Counted from the stretch's first letter, positions 46,405 through 58,220 are shown. The stretch: DNA of 64,000 nt from Apoderus coryli (GCA_911728435.2 OU452213.1:1095834-1159833); one strand, 5' to 3'. The notes: generated by a model from the sequence alone, not told the origin. Made by a program: numbers and translations.

Positions 46405-47170
46405 TCCTGATTTTTTGGAGTTACAAACGAAACCGTGAATACAGCCACCAAACCTCAATGATCTTAAAGATTTGATACGGAATAAAATAAATATTTTACA
46501 TAATAACCCAGCATTCATAACAGAAACTTCCAAGAACTCTTATAAGTACGACGTGTTGAAGAAAATAGAAGCCCGGTATGTTGTTGTTTTTTAATTCATC
46601 GATTGTTTCCTTTAAAATTTACGGACTTATCCAAGCACCCCCGTAATTTCGAAACCATATTTCATAATTCCTTATCTTCATTAATTATTTATATTATATA
46701 TTGTCCATTTGATATCCATATCCTGTTTTGGACTGATGCTTAAATTGAACCAAATTAAAATTATTTTTCTACCAGTTTTTTTTATCATATGATATTTATG
46801 TAATTATCGTTAATATCTTATATTTACAGTACGAAACGGGTTTTCAGAATATTATTGGGTTTGCTACCTATAAGTTCTCTAACTGATTAAAAAGGCCTGA
46901 AATATAATTTCGTTAATTAAAAAGTTCGTTGTCTATGTGACTGTTGGTATCTCCAAATTATGTAAATGCCTATTTTGTAGATTAAGTACGGATCAATGTT
47001 TTAGAGTTGGACATTCGATTTGTCAAAATTTTTTGCAAAATATTTTGCCAGGAGTAACAAAGAATGTTCCATTTCAGGATACAATTTATATAAGATGGTT
47101 AATGAGCTCTGAATTCTTCGGTACTCCAGACTCTGAACGTCAAAACGTGATACTAACAATTCACGATCGA
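46405..47170. other. intronic sequence, one unassigned frame
   Basis: A 91-codon plus-strand frame (46937-47212) has no known motif and its last part is antisense to the neighbouring LINE. Nothing else was recognised. Confidence 0.3.
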
Positions 47171-47176
47171 AACCTC

Positions 47177-48405
47177 TTATACTGGATAAGCACCATCGGT
47201 TCTAAAAACTAAATATTTCAAAAATCTACGCTGAATTTGCTCGACCTCTAGTTTATGAATATTATACTGAGGATACCAGATGATGGAAGAATACTCCAAT
47301 TTTGACCTCACATAGGCATTGAACAAGGTGATAAGGGCAGAGGTATTATTGAAGCCTTTGCAGTTACGCATTATAAAGCCATACATGCGAGATGCCGCAC
47401 CAACCATTCTTTCCATATGCTCAAAAAACTGGAACCTCTGATCGAAGGTGACACCAAGATCCGTGAATACCCGACATCGTTCAAGTTTATTTGTGGAGAT
47501 TGCATACGGATAGTCAATAAACGTTGTTTTACATGTGCATTTACGAATGTTAAGAGACAATTTGTTACTGTCGCACCACCTTTCTAGAGCACACAGATCA
47601 TGCTGCAGGTTTATGCAATCTGCTACTGAATCTATGGAGGCGAAGATTTTTAAGTCATCTGCGAAAAATAGAGTACGCTGAAGTAAACACGGGATGAAAA
47701 GAAGGAACAACAATGGACCTAGGTTAGAACCCTGGGGTACTCCTGACGTGGCCGAGTAAAAACAAGATTTAAAGCCGTTGTAAAAGACATATTGTTTCCG
47801 ATCATGCAAGTATGAGTTGCATAAAGATATCAAGCCGGAAGGAAATCCATCATACGTATGCAGTTTACTCAGCAATATGCCATGGTCTAGCCTATCAAAG
47901 GCTTTGGTGAAATCAGTATAGATTACATCCAGTTGACCGCCGTGATCAAGAGTTTCAGAGATACAGTGGGTAATAACTGACAGATTGGTGACAGTGGACC
48001 GGCCACACATAAAACCATGCTGGTTAGGTGAAATCTGTCGTCTCACAGCTGTATAGATCCGGTCATATAAAATTGATTCAAATAATTTAGAAAAATTGCA
48101 CTATAGAGAAATTGGTCGATAATTATTAATATGAGACTTTTCGCCGGATTTAAAGACTGGAACAACTTTAGATACCCTCCATAGATCCGGATACATTCCC
48201 GACTTCAAAATTAGATTGAAAATTGACTGTAATGGAAGAGCTAAGACAGAAATGCAATCTCGGACAAAAAAAGAGGAAATATTATCATATCCAGAGGTAA
48301 ATTTATTTTTAAGGCGTTTAGAAGCTGCAAATATGTCTGACAGCTCAATCTGCCCGATATTGATAGTATTAGAGCCTCCAGGAACATTCAGCGCAAGATA
48401 AGTAA
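47177..48405 (-). mobile_element. jockey-clade LINE, RT domain mostly intact, both ends truncated
   Basis: From 48402 downward: KRLKNKFTSGYDNISSFFVR, KVVPVFKSGEKSHINNYRPI, one stop, then NFSKLFESILYDRIY. The frame 48046-47177 continues with SPNQHGFMCGRSTVTNLSV, VIYTDFTKAFDRLDHG (box A), SGVPQGSNLGPLLFLLFI (box B), TLFFADDLKIFASI (box C) and a thumb with FTDLGVTFDQRFQFFEHM. It ends in mid-motif at FRTDGAYPV, so the 3' end was lost. Between boxes B and C a few residues are deleted. Confidence 0.8.
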
Positions 48406-48409
48406 TAGT

Positions 48410-48950
48410 CAGATTGCTAATTTGTATTATTATTTTCTGAAAACAAAAACGTTTCCTGTCGGTTTTTCAGACGCAAAGCTATTATAGACAAAATGTGTTG
48501 CTATATATTATGGGCCACACCTCGTATTTGCTGATGATAACTCCATAGAAAACCAAAACATGTTTAACTAAATGAACATTCAAAAGCTCTAAATTAGCAT
48601 ATAAAATTAAAATCTAGTTAATAATAATTTGATTGGACAAACTAATTATTTTAAAACTTGTTAAGACTTTTTTCTTAATTATATTTTTGTAGTATTATTG
48701 TACAGGTCTAAATGATTAATATTGAGATATATTTTATCAAGTATTTTTATTTAGGACAGAGATTTCTCCATCTTATGCATAATACTGGCGCATATAGGTA
48801 CGTTATACTTATAAAGAAATGTTAACCACTCACTTTTTCTCTTTATATAAATACAGAGTGTCTTAAAATAATATAATCGTATTATGCTGTTTTACTATAA
48901 CTTATCTAAACTATAACAAATTCAAAAAGATTTATATTTTATTGAGGAAA
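48410..48950. other. AT-rich intronic sequence
   Basis: tacagagtgtcttaaaataa at 48854 is transposon-end-like. No other feature was seen. Confidence 0.3.
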
Positions 48951-48954
48951 ATGA

Positions 48955-49050
48955 AAGTCAGCCTCCACGAAAATGTAATAGTGAACCCATGTTTCATCCA
49001 TTGTCGCATATCGACGATAGAATTCCATTTTATGGCGGTTTAACAGCGTT
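48955..49050 (-). mobile_element. mariner transposase fragment
   Basis: On the minus strand the frame reads LLNRHKMEFYRRYATMDETW then VHYYIF. It holds the first catalytic Asp in the canonical TMDETW motif. It overlaps the piece at 37080-37130 (LLNRTKIEF) and the one at 32461 (MEFYRRYVTMDE), so all three belong to one family. Confidence 0.75.
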
Positions 49051-49640
49051 TTGCCGCATGTCGTTTGGCATGCAAATAGCCCTTAATAATAACATTATCC
49101 TGCGTAAATTTCACGACCCTATTATTAAGAAAACAGATTTCAATATTTTGGGGCCTTGGTTTGGTATAGGACGCTATCATACAGGACCTAATCAAGACCT
49201 AAGAAACTATCCTTAATGACCGTTCCGAATAATGTCGTTTGGCATGCAAATAGCCCTTCATAATATCATTGTCCTGCGTAAATTTCACGACCCCATTATT
49301 AGGAAAACAGATTTCAATTTTTTGGGGCCTTGGTTTGGTATAGGACGCTATCATACAGGACCTAATCAAGACCTAAGAAACTATCCTTAATGACCGTTCC
49401 GAAGAATGTCGTTTGGCATGCAAATAGCCCTTCATAATATCATTGTCCTGCGTAAATTTCACGACCCCATTATCAGGAAAACAGATTTCAATATTTTGGG
49501 GCCTTGGTTTGGTATAAGACGCTATCATACAGGACCTAATCAAGACCTAAGAAACTATCCTTAATGACCGTTCCGAAGAATGTCGTTTGGTATGCAAATA
49601 GCCCTTCATAATATCATTGTCCTGCGTAAATTGAATGAAC
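49050..49640 (+). repeat. tandem repeat, about 173-bp unit, 3.4 copies
   Basis: ATGTCGTTTGGCATGCAAAT occurs at about 49058, 49231, 49406 and (one change) 49580. Units are nearly identical over GGCCTTGGTTTGGTATA and CATACAGGACCTAATCAAG, so the array is recent compared with the others in the window. It starts at the edge of a mariner fragment. Confidence 0.9.
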
Positions 49641-49644
49641 AATT

Positions 49645-50085
49645 ACTTACTTATCTGTGTGAGCAATTATTTATTATTGTCAGCTCCAGAGACTCACTTT
49701 GAGGCACACTGCAAGCAATATATCCCCTTCTAGTATAAAATTAGTAGCAGGAAACAGGCTCCAGTTGTCAGAGAGACAGCTTAAATAGCATTTGCCCTTT
49801 TTGATATCTGCACTCTTATCGAAATGCTATTATTTTGACTCATTTCAGCCTTTGGGTTTGCCTCACTACACCAGGGTTGCACAAATTTGTATTCAAACAA
49901 AATAAAACAACATCATTTTTGTCAATAACATTTTTCTTGATTTACAGGACGAAACTAGAGTGGTATAATTAAAAAGTTGCTCGCTTATGCGACTATTGGG
50001 GTCTCCATGTGAAAATATATTAAAATTTGAAGCACAACTTTAAAGTTAATTGATTTTATCTTACAGTAGGATAATGTACAAAAAC
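49645..50085. other. intronic sequence, nothing recognised
   Basis: No frame, repeat or motif seen. Confidence 0.3.
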
Positions 50086-50090
50086 TTCTA

Positions 50091-50228
50091 TACAGGGTGT
50101 CCCATATACATTAATCGTCTTTGATATTTATATACAACAAAAATGAGAGCATTGTAAATAAGTTATAAAATATATTTAAAGCTGATCGACTTAATATTTT
50201 CTTAAGCTGTTTATCACCCTGTATATTT
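50091..50228. mobile_element. short MITE-like element
   Basis: TATACAGGGTGTCCCATATA at 50091 is inverted, in its outer part, as ATCACCCTGTATA at 50216-50228. The 138-base interior is AT-rich and non-coding. The ends resemble those of the 13622-13997 element. Confidence 0.5.
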
Positions 50229-50592
50229 CATGATACAATACATTTTGAGTTTGCAACATATTATGCTTTTCATGCGAATATATTTTATAAAGTATAATGA
50301 AGGTTGTAGAGTTTTTTAAAGTTTACGAAACAGATCAGGTTTGTTAGACAGACAGAGGTAAACAGAATAAGTAATAAAATGATATTTTAATATAAAAAAT
50401 TACTATGATTTTGGAGTAAAAGTTTAATTAATTAACCATTGACAAATTTCTTCTCGCAAAAAGTTTGTAGATTGAAAATAGAGCTTTTAATAGAGTAGAG
50501 TACGACTTATGGATCTAATTGTATCTTCTATTTTAAATTGTTTTTGAAATAATTTTAGTTTTTATCTCAAATTTACAATTAATTACACTTAC

Positions 50593-50602
50593 CATTCGCC
50601 AT
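50593..50602 (-). CDS. dp: dumpy, coding part of exon 1 (start codon)
   Basis: On the minus strand GCC-ATG-G gives a good Kozak context at 50602. Only ten coding bases (ATGGCGAATG) precede a strong donor, GTAAGTGT. The last base joins exon 2 to make codon four (GCT, Ala) and the resulting 23-residue peptide is a signal sequence, which supports this start. A possible acceptor (TATTTAACAG, boundary at 50648) just upstream suggests that the ATG exon is itself preceded by a 5' UTR exon. Such tiny first coding exons followed by a long first intron are common in large developmental genes. Confidence 0.75.
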
Positions 50603-50648
50603 GGCTGAATTGGCCAGGGCTGTAATCGCCCTTTTCGTATTCACTCCA

Positions 50649-50860
50649 CTGTTAAATATTTATTTTTATCACCGTAAAACACACATAAGTATATAATAAA
50701 TTAGTCGAGAAACGCTACTCACGAACAAACTTTACGGTTTAGGCAAGTTGGGTATAGACATACAAATCCGAAGAAGAAAATATTATGTACGTGATGTGTA
50801 TATCTACACTATTCGTCGTTATTAAAGTCTTCAGATAGACTGAGGAAAGTGTGATTGTTG
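50649..50860 (-). promoter_or_regulatory. putative dumpy promoter and 5' UTR exon
   Basis: The minus strand has TCAGTC (A at 50841), matching the arthropod initiator TCAGTY, and a donor-like GTGAGT at 50722-50717. Together they define a candidate noncoding exon of about 119 bases. An ACCAAT box lies further upstream (about 50910-50915), in a locally GC-rich stretch with GCGCGC. No TATA box is at -30. This is inferred from consensus matches and position only. Confidence 0.35.
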
Positions 50861-51309
50861 GGAAAAAGTCAAGTGTCTTGGCGCGCGTTAGAGAATGGCC
50901 ATGGAATAGCGCGGTTCTCATTGGTTAAACGCCAGAACTTATAATACTTACTTAGTTTATTATATACCTATTTTTTAGTTGAGTTTACTATACTGGTTGT
51001 CTCATAGAAACCATTCGTCTCGCTTATCCATGTAATTTATTTTTATTTGTACGACTTCCGGTTATAACGGAACTTTATACCATCTTCCTTATTTCAAACG
51101 AAACACCCTTTATATTATTGGATTTCCCATCCATTTGTCTTAACACTTTCCTATACCTATCTTCAACTGTTGGTTGGTCTCCAGAAAATATTTGTCATTT
51201 TGCTATTTAAATAGACATGGTTCGCTCTTATCGTAACTCGTATAGATCGCATATTATCAACAATAAAAGGAATAGTTCTGCTACCCAACAATCATTAACA
51301 AATCTTACT

Positions 51310-52650
51310 GCTGATACTCTTTAAACAATTAGCCAACTATTTTGAAAGAAATAATTTATTTTCTCCGAAACAATTTGGATTTAAACCGAAACTTAACACC
51401 GTTTCAGCTATAGAAAATTTTATAAATTGCGTTATAACCGCTTTTGAGAGTAGAAGGCTTGTGGGGGCTTCTTTTCTTGATTTAACAAAGGCGTTTGATT
51501 GCGTCTCACACGATATCTTGTTGGGTAAACTGGAGCGATACGGTATGAGTGCGAATTCGATTCGTTTGCTGAGTTTCTATCTCACTGGTAGGAATGTTGT
51601 AACGATGTTTGAGTAAAAGTCTTCTCAGCCCTTGTTGAGCTCTTGTGGAGTCTCACAGGGTTCGGTGGTCGGACCTGTATTGTTTTTGATTTTCACTAAT
51701 GATTTACCGCTACATCTGCCATGCTGTGACCTGACATTGTTTGCAGACGATTCAACTATTGTCGATGTTGAACTGTCGAGTATGATTAATTCACAGTCGA
51801 GGGCTGCTGACTGGTTTGCAGCTAACAAACTCTGTATGAATGCCAATAAAACAGCTACTAAAATATTTACATTACGTGAGACGGATGTTGCTGTTTCTGA
51901 TGGTCTGGTAAAGTTTTTGGGTGTCACTTTGGACCAAAAGCTAACCTGGGCAGGTCATGTCGAGGTTACCATTGCCAAGTTGTCTAAAGTTGTGTTCATG
52001 TTGCGAAACTTGAAGGGTGAAGTCTCTTTTAATGTTTTGAAATCAGCATATTATGGCCTTTTTCACAGTGTGCTTTGTCAATTTGGGGACACTCTTGTCA
52101 TGCTAGTCGGGTATTCGCAATCCAAAGACGAGTGGTTCGAATAATGACAGATTTAAAGTTTAGAGAGGATGTCAGATCTAAATTTAAAGAATGTAAAATA
52201 ATTACACTCCCGTGTCTCTATATCTACAATTCAATAATGTATGTGAAAAATAATTACAATATGTACATAAGGCATGATGAAGTTCACAACCACAATACCA
52301 GAAACAATAATGACATTCTTCCTGAATATATGAGGTTGGGTAGAAGCAGAAATTCTGTAAATTATTATGGTCCCACATGCTATAATCATTTGCCAGATAG
52401 TTTGAAAACACTGAGCCTTGCAATGTTCAAAAATATATTGAAAAACTACTTAATTGACCAGGCTTTTTACTCCATTGATGAATTCCTCAGCACTGACTTT
52501 CTGTTTTGATTAAGTTATATACATTTCTATGTTTTTATGTTGTGTTATGTAATATTTTAGTATTTAATATGACTTGTGTAAACCTTTTTTGGTAATGACA
52601 TGTAATGACAATAAATAAAGATTGGTGATATTTTTAAAATATCAATAATA
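51310..52650 (+). mobile_element. CR1-group LINE, 5'-truncated, frameshifted
   Basis: Frames in order read SPKQFGFKPKLNTVSAIEN, GASFLDLTKAFDCVSHDILL (box A), SCGVSQGSVVGPVLFLIFTN (box B), LTLFADDSTIVDV (box C), DGLVKFLGVTLDQKLTWAGH (thumb). A frameshift at about 52100 leads to AIQRRVVRIMTDLKFREDVR and TRNNNDILPEYMRLGRSRNS, ending with a stop at 52509. A stop also separates boxes A and B (51615). An AATAAATAAAG near 52612 is the probable polyadenylation signal. It lies just upstream of dumpy, outside its transcript. Confidence 0.8.
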
Positions 52651-52654
52651 ATCA

Positions 52655-53520
52655 ATAAGTCAATTCTCTCAAATCCAACAGCACATACACATGTTTCTAC
52701 ATTTAAAATTAAAAATACAATTCGACTGTTCAATATATTTTCTTAATTATTAAAGGCAAAAGGCATTTTACTTTAAAGCAAACACTTTTCGCTAGATTCC
52801 TATAATTAACTACCACATAATATTAATTTTGCGGTTTTTATTCTCTGTTTATTTGAGAAGATTCACATAGTATTGTATGTTTGCAATAACTTAGCTACTT
52901 CAAAATATCAGCTATTTTTAGAATTTATGTTACTCTATACGAATTAATTAACTCTTTTTGTTTTTGTTTTGTTATTTTTAATTATTATAGCTATTGCAAA
53001 TGCGAAAAAAATAAATAAAATTACATTATTTCACCTTGATGCATGAGGTTACAATAGAAAATAATTTTCTGTCATATGAAAATACCCATAATTCACACAC
53101 ACAGAAATCTTATATTATATCTATATATATATACTCTAGAATGATAATCCCGTAGTACAAAAATGTAACCAAAAGTGTAGAGCTGTCCATAATGCGCATG
53201 ATCACCAGTAACTTATTTTTCAACAGGACCGGCTTTGATTAAATGTAATATTACTGTTATAGGTATATTTAAAATTAAATTTTACCATTTGGTAACATTC
53301 AAATAAAAAAATGGAATAAAGGAATTTAAGAAATAAAAAATTACATTAAAAATCTAAATACTTTATTGTCTAACAGGTACAACCCAATAATAAATCTAAG
53401 CAGAAACGAGAAATAAGTAAAAATTCTAATACTGGAAAATATCTTAAGGACTTGAGCATTCTAATTATTTATTTTATTATTATATAATATTTGTTTGTTT
53501 ATACAACCACCTTAGGCGTC
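52655..53520. other. AT-rich intergenic sequence
   Basis: An AATAAA on the minus strand at about 53360 could serve the THAP gene that follows. No frame is recognised. Confidence 0.35.
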
Positions 53521-53524
53521 TTAC

Positions 53525-54164
53525 CTCTCTACAGCCTTCAAAGAAGGGGTGCAAGAAACAGTGACTTCACAAATATTTTCTCTGTCCATGTAAACCACTT
53601 CCATATCATCCGTACTACTCGCAATAGTATTTTGTGACAAAACATGGTTGGTAGAACTTTTATTCTCAGCAATTTCATGGAGGATTCTATAATTAAGTAT
53701 ATTCCAGTTTAACAAAAGAATTCAAACATACAAAGTTTGTTTGTTGACATACATATCATGCATTTTTGACAGACTGCTTTTAAGTAAACAGTGTTTTGAT
53801 ATCAAACGATTAAGAATTTAACTTCCACTCTCATTTACATAATCTCTTCTTTTCAACAAAAGTTTGGGAACTGCATCGGGTACGAGGGTGATCCTCTTGC
53901 CGTCTTCTCTACAAATGATATCTTCTGCAACGGAATGCTTACTGCATATGTCATTCCCATCACATACATTTTCTGTACTAGGATCCCAATGCCCGCATCC
54001 AAACATCATGTCTTTTTTTTGTCAAGCTAAAAATGAGTATCATGTCAATGGTATCATATTGACTCAAACTGAGACTGTTAGAAACCCGAAACAATAACTT
54101 ACTGAAAATATTTAATACCAGGAATGAGACCTTCATTTTTACACCACAACACTATACACCTCAT
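53525..54164 (-). CDS. THAP-domain protein, N-terminal exons, one-base break
   Basis: Exon a (54164-54103) starts with ATG and encodes MRCIVLWCKNEGLIPGIKYF. A 76-base GT-AG intron follows (donor GTAAGT, acceptor CATTTTTAG). Exon b (from 54026) continues HLTKKRHDVWMRALG. One base is then missing in a GGG run, and the other frame resumes DPSTENVCDGNDICSKHSVA, then EDIICREDGKRITLVPDAVP and KLL. The set C-x4-C ... W ... C-x2-H ... AVPxLL is a full THAP zinc-finger, a sequence-specific DNA-binding fold shared with P-element transposase and host transcription factors. A third possible exon (53686-53525, ends AVER before GTAAGA) is acidic and Ser/Thr-rich, but its phase does not clearly match exon b. 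It may be a pseudogene, or intact with a homopolymer sequencing error. Confidence 0.6.
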
Positions 54165-54184
54165 TGTTTGTTAAATAAACGAAC

Positions 54185-55660
54185 TAAAACCAAAATAACA
54201 AATATTAAAAACAATTTTAATCACAAATAGGTATATCTATCAACAATTAAAATATACCACGAATAAAACCATAACTCAATTATAAAACCTATCTGAATTG
54301 TTGTGAAGCCGACTCTGACAGATATTCCCACTACGAGAAACGTCATTTGCGAAAACAGACGCTGTTGCGAAATCTCCTAAATTTAATAAGATTTGGAAAA
54401 AAATGTTTCGTTCATATTGCTGAAAACTAAACAGTATGCAATTTTACCGATAACATTTAATTATTTGATTTTGTCAAGCAGTTTCGTATGACGCAACATA
54501 TGGATTTATTTATAAAACAGATATGTCGCATAAATTCTGTAAGGCAAACGACAAAATAGTTTTAAATATGGCAGCTCTGTACTGAAAATAAGTTACTGAG
54601 GAGTATGCGTAGTTCGTGAAAACTCTGCATACCCGTTACACTTTTTGGTATTCGGCTGGATTTAATTAGCATTCTAGAGTACATATATAATATAAGATTT
54701 CTATGGTTTACACCCAAGGGTATCGGAAAAAAACAAAACTCAAACTTGGTCTTTTTGTTTTTCCTTTTCTGAATATTTTTCCACTATTTACGAACGCCTT
54801 TGTAAGCAAGTCCTATTTATGTACGTGTGTTGCGTTTTCGCAAGAAATAAAAAGGAAAAACCTACCCTATTTGCAAAAAGTCAAATATAAATCAGAAATA
54901 AGTGTAGGTATATTTTTATATATAATGTAACATAATATCTGTAAATAATAATAGGTAATATATAATTTTGCACGCTTAAGTGATTTGGGTAATAACCACA
55001 TGCACAGAGTACTTATAGAGTACTTACTTGGATTGTATTAAATACATACTTCCAAGTGAAGCCTGAAAGGCAATTAACGATTTTGATTTCTTTGACTACG
55101 GCCTTGATTGCTGCACAAGGTCGACTGGAAAATCTATATGAGGTTTTTTTTATTTTTATGTTTATTGTTAAATGATCATTAAAAATACCTTACAGTATAT
55201 CTCATCTTTAAAATTTTCTTGCAGCCGACATTTATATTATTCTTGCGATACTTTATATTGCTTAACTTACAGAGGCTGTTTTTGGAGTAGAAATGTTACT
55301 GACTCTAGTCTAGTTTAGTGATAAAAAGCTGGAAACAAAAAATACAGGCAATGTGTTCTTTTTCAGACAGAGTTTTTCAGTATTACGAGGTATTTCACAA
55401 CATTAACGTAACTAACTTTTTTGTAGCTTATAAGTTGCTCTTTTGAAAAAAGTAATAATTTAAAATAATTAAGCTTGCCAAAGCTGTTTTTAATTACTTT
55501 ATGTGTAAAATTTACCCAAATGCACCCTATATCTACGCCAATGAACAGTTAATGAACGCCAAAATAATGCAGATTATTTTAGGTTATCGGTCCCCAAATG
55601 CATATGTAAAATTTTTTGTCAAAATCAGTTAGCTAGTTTTTGAGAAATGAACTAAAAAGT
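54185..55660. other. AT-rich intergenic sequence
   Basis: cactatttacgaacgccttt at 54782 is a short piece of repeat family A. No gene is recognised. Confidence 0.35.
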
Positions 55661-55669
55661 TAATTTGAC

Positions 55670-56590
55670 CACTAAATTTGGACATCCTGTATCTCGATAA
55701 CGAAGCATTTGTGGACATGGGTTCAATGGCAAAATTATTGATGAGCAATGTTCACTGTCTTTGTTCCATTAAAAAAATAAACTGTTGCCCTCGAGGCACA
55801 AATAGCTCTCCATATTTAAGTGTAAAAGTAATAATTTTATTTTATTTTTGTCATTTATCTAAATTTAATAAATTTTTGTTTTGTTTTAGACATCAGCTAT
55901 TTTTTTTAAGTATCGGGTTTTGTTCATTTTTCTTCTCTTCGGAGGCACTATTTATACGTACATATTTTATATTTCAGATCTTCTAGGCCAAGTTCTTGTA
56001 CGCAAAATAATAGATTTTTGTGAGTTTTATTATAAAATTTATTTTGCCCCCTTTTCTACTATTTACGAACCCCTATGTAAACAAAATTGTTATGCTGCAT
56101 GTTGTAGGTTATCTTATATCAAAGCTATATATAAGTAGCCAATTTTTCTGATATATTTGGGAACTGTTTTGACCCCTTTTCCACTATTTACGAACGCCTA
56201 TGAAAGTAAGTTATTTATGACACATTTGCTAGGTTATATTCTATTAAAGCTAGAAATAATTAGTTAATATTTCTGCTATATTTAAGAAGTACGTTTTTTT
56301 TTAATATTTTTTACCCCATTTTACACTATTTTCGAACGCCAATGTGGTCTAATATTTTATGTTCAATATTTTAGGTTATATTCAATTAAATGCGTAAAAA
56401 ATTATGCAGTATTTCGGATAAGTTTAAGAACTATAAATTTTTTTAATTTTTGAACCCTCTTTTAAACCTCTTGCCTACGCTCAATCTTTCCCAAAATCTA
56501 ATCAGCTCCTTGCGATGTTCTATAGTATTTTTGTACCAAATTTGGTTAAAATCTGTTAAGTAGTTTATGTGTTTTCGTGCATACAGACAA
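55670..56590 (-). repeat. dispersed repeat family A, copy 2, with tandem units
   Basis: It starts with tttggacatcctgtatctcg (55678), the same strand as in copy 1. From 55990 to 56590 comes the body in inverted orientation: three units of about 165 bases with CACTATTTACGAACG and TAGGTTATATTCTATTAAA, then TTTTGAACCCTCTTTTAAAC, TACGCTCAATCTTTCCCAA and ACCAAATTTGGTTAAAAT. It ends in CAGACAAACAGACAGACA near 56582. Confidence 0.7.
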
Positions 56591-56892
56591 ACAGACAGAC
56601 ATTTTTTATGTATGTATAAAATGACCAAAAACAAGTATTTCCGGTGAAATTAAAAAAATAATTTTTCATGAAACTAATAGTAGGGTATTTTGTTATTTTA
56701 ATCACACTGTATATTTTATTTTTACACCAACACAATCCATTTACCAAAATATCCATAGTTACCGATAGAAACAACAAATAATGTCAAATCGATAAAAGTC
56801 ACAAAAAAAACTTCACAATTTCGGTCAAATTAATCAAAATTTCAAGTAAAATTTAATTTCTAATCAAGAAAAATACCAAAAAACATATAAAA

Positions 56893-57147
56893 ATGGCTAA
56901 AGAAAACCTGGATATTGTCTACCCGTTAGATCTAGTGCCATATCCATTACCTGATATGCCTGAGCAGATAATTTACGCGCAAATGCCAGGCGTTCCTTAC
57001 TTTGTGCCGCCATGTGCCTACTGTCCTTGTCCATGTGATCCTTGTGCTGAAAATAAGGCCAATTATTACAAAAATCAAAAAAATGGCAATAATGGAAGCA
57101 ATGGAGGGCAAAATGGAAATGGCAAAAGAGACGGACTAGATCACTAA
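56893..57147 (+). CDS. small Cys/Pro protein with Asn-Gly tail (family member A)
   Basis: An intronless 84-residue frame with ATG in an A-rich leader (aaaaATGG). An acidic, proline-rich first half (YPLDLVPYPLPDMPEQ) leads to PPCAYCPCPCDPCAENK with five Cys in alternation with Pro, then a basic low-complexity tail KNGNNGSNGGQNGNGKRDG. There is no signal peptide or membrane segment. AATAAA at 57173-57178 is only 26 bases past the stop. The layout (Cys-Pro block, then an NG-rich tail) matches the gene at 62047-62304. Short intronless Cys-Pro genes with tight UTRs resemble insect testis-specific sperm-tail proteins such as the Mst84D type, but that role is only an analogy. Confidence 0.7.
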   Translation: MAKENLDIVYPLDLVPYPLPDMPEQIIYAQMPGVPYFVPPCAYCPCPCDPCAENKANYYKNQKNGNNGSNGGQNGNGKRDGLDH

Positions 57148-57149
57148 AA

Positions 57150-57600
57150 TCTCATTAAAAATTATGTAAGTAAATAAAGGGTGACAGTTGGTAAAAAACA
57201 ATGAAGGGTTTGTTTGCACTTTAAATGAAAGGTTTCAATTGTCTTTTCAATGGCCTTAGGTAGACTTAAATCTGACAAAAAGTCGTTGAGATATCGCATA
57301 TTTTCTAGAACATCATTTCTGTCTTTTTTTTGCAGATTTTGGATTTGGATTTTGAAAGATTTTTAAAGTACTCAATTTGTTTCCTGTTAGTTTTTGTAAA
57401 AATGTTGTATATCTTGTTTCTGCCCAGTGAAAGTCTAAAAAAATTGTAAATGTTTTATATTGTAAAAAGTTAACAGTTTGTAGCGTGAATTGATAATAAA
57501 TTTTTGTCTCCCTATAGGGAAATTGTTATTATTTTTGTAGTGGTTTAACTTTAACACCCAATTACAAGACAATTCTTTGATTCCATAATATAAACAAGTG
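57150..57600. other. 3' flank of the small gene and AT-rich spacer
   Basis: The polyadenylation signal of the gene at 56893 is at 57173. The rest has no recognisable element. Confidence 0.35.
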
Positions 57601-57608
57601 AACTTAAT

Positions 57609-58220
57609 CTACTCTAAAACTATAATAAAAACTTGACAATTCATTGTCAACAAGGACAACCAGATCCCTAACTTCCTTGCATCTCTGAAGAATGTCGTCG
57701 CCAATGGTATACTCAAACCGGACGACATCAGCACTCCTGGTGAACCACATACATTTGCATTTTTTGTGTTAAGTGGAAGCCTGTTATCTGCACACCAACA
57801 CTCCAACGCCACTAAGTCCGTCTGAAGCAGCTCACACTCAAAGGGATTTCGTATTATCCTGAAGACCTTCAGATCATCAGCAAACAGGAGACATGAACTA
57901 AATACATTCGCAGTGATATCGTTGACGTATATCGAAAATATAAGTGGATCCAAGTTGCTCCCCTGCGGTGCACCACTTGTAGCTATAAAATCCCTAGATT
58001 TAAAGCCATTGTACTCAACAAACCAGGTAAGATAAGACTCGAAGAATCCAACAAGGGCAACACTGAAGCATCAACCTGTTCACCTCTGCTCATAGTGGGA
58101 TAAACATAGGTTTGAGCGTTTATTGATTTATTGAATAGGACTTGTAATGGTTTAACAAATATATATGCGCAATCCCCAATTAGGAATGAAGGTATGCCGT
58201 CAAATATATTAATGGAGAAA
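57609..58220 (-). mobile_element. jockey-clade LINE fragment
   Basis: On the minus strand: about 58175-58100 DCAYIFVKPLQVLFNKSIN, a deletion, then 58045-57960 YLTWFVEYNGFKSRDFI and TSGAPQGSNLDPLIFS (box B), then VFSSCLLFADDLKVFRIIRN (FADD) and LVALECWCADNRLPLN. Box A is missing and the C-terminus degenerates. It belongs to the same family as 47177-48405. Confidence 0.75.

Noticed and set aside
46937..47212. 91-codon plus-strand frame
   Set aside because: Its end is antisense to a LINE fragment and the remainder has no recognisable motif.
49050..49640. CRISPR array
   Set aside because: Whole 173-bp units are repeated without short repeats and unique spacers; the genome is eukaryotic. The same reasoning excludes 27815-28320, 41280-41560 and 63375-64000.
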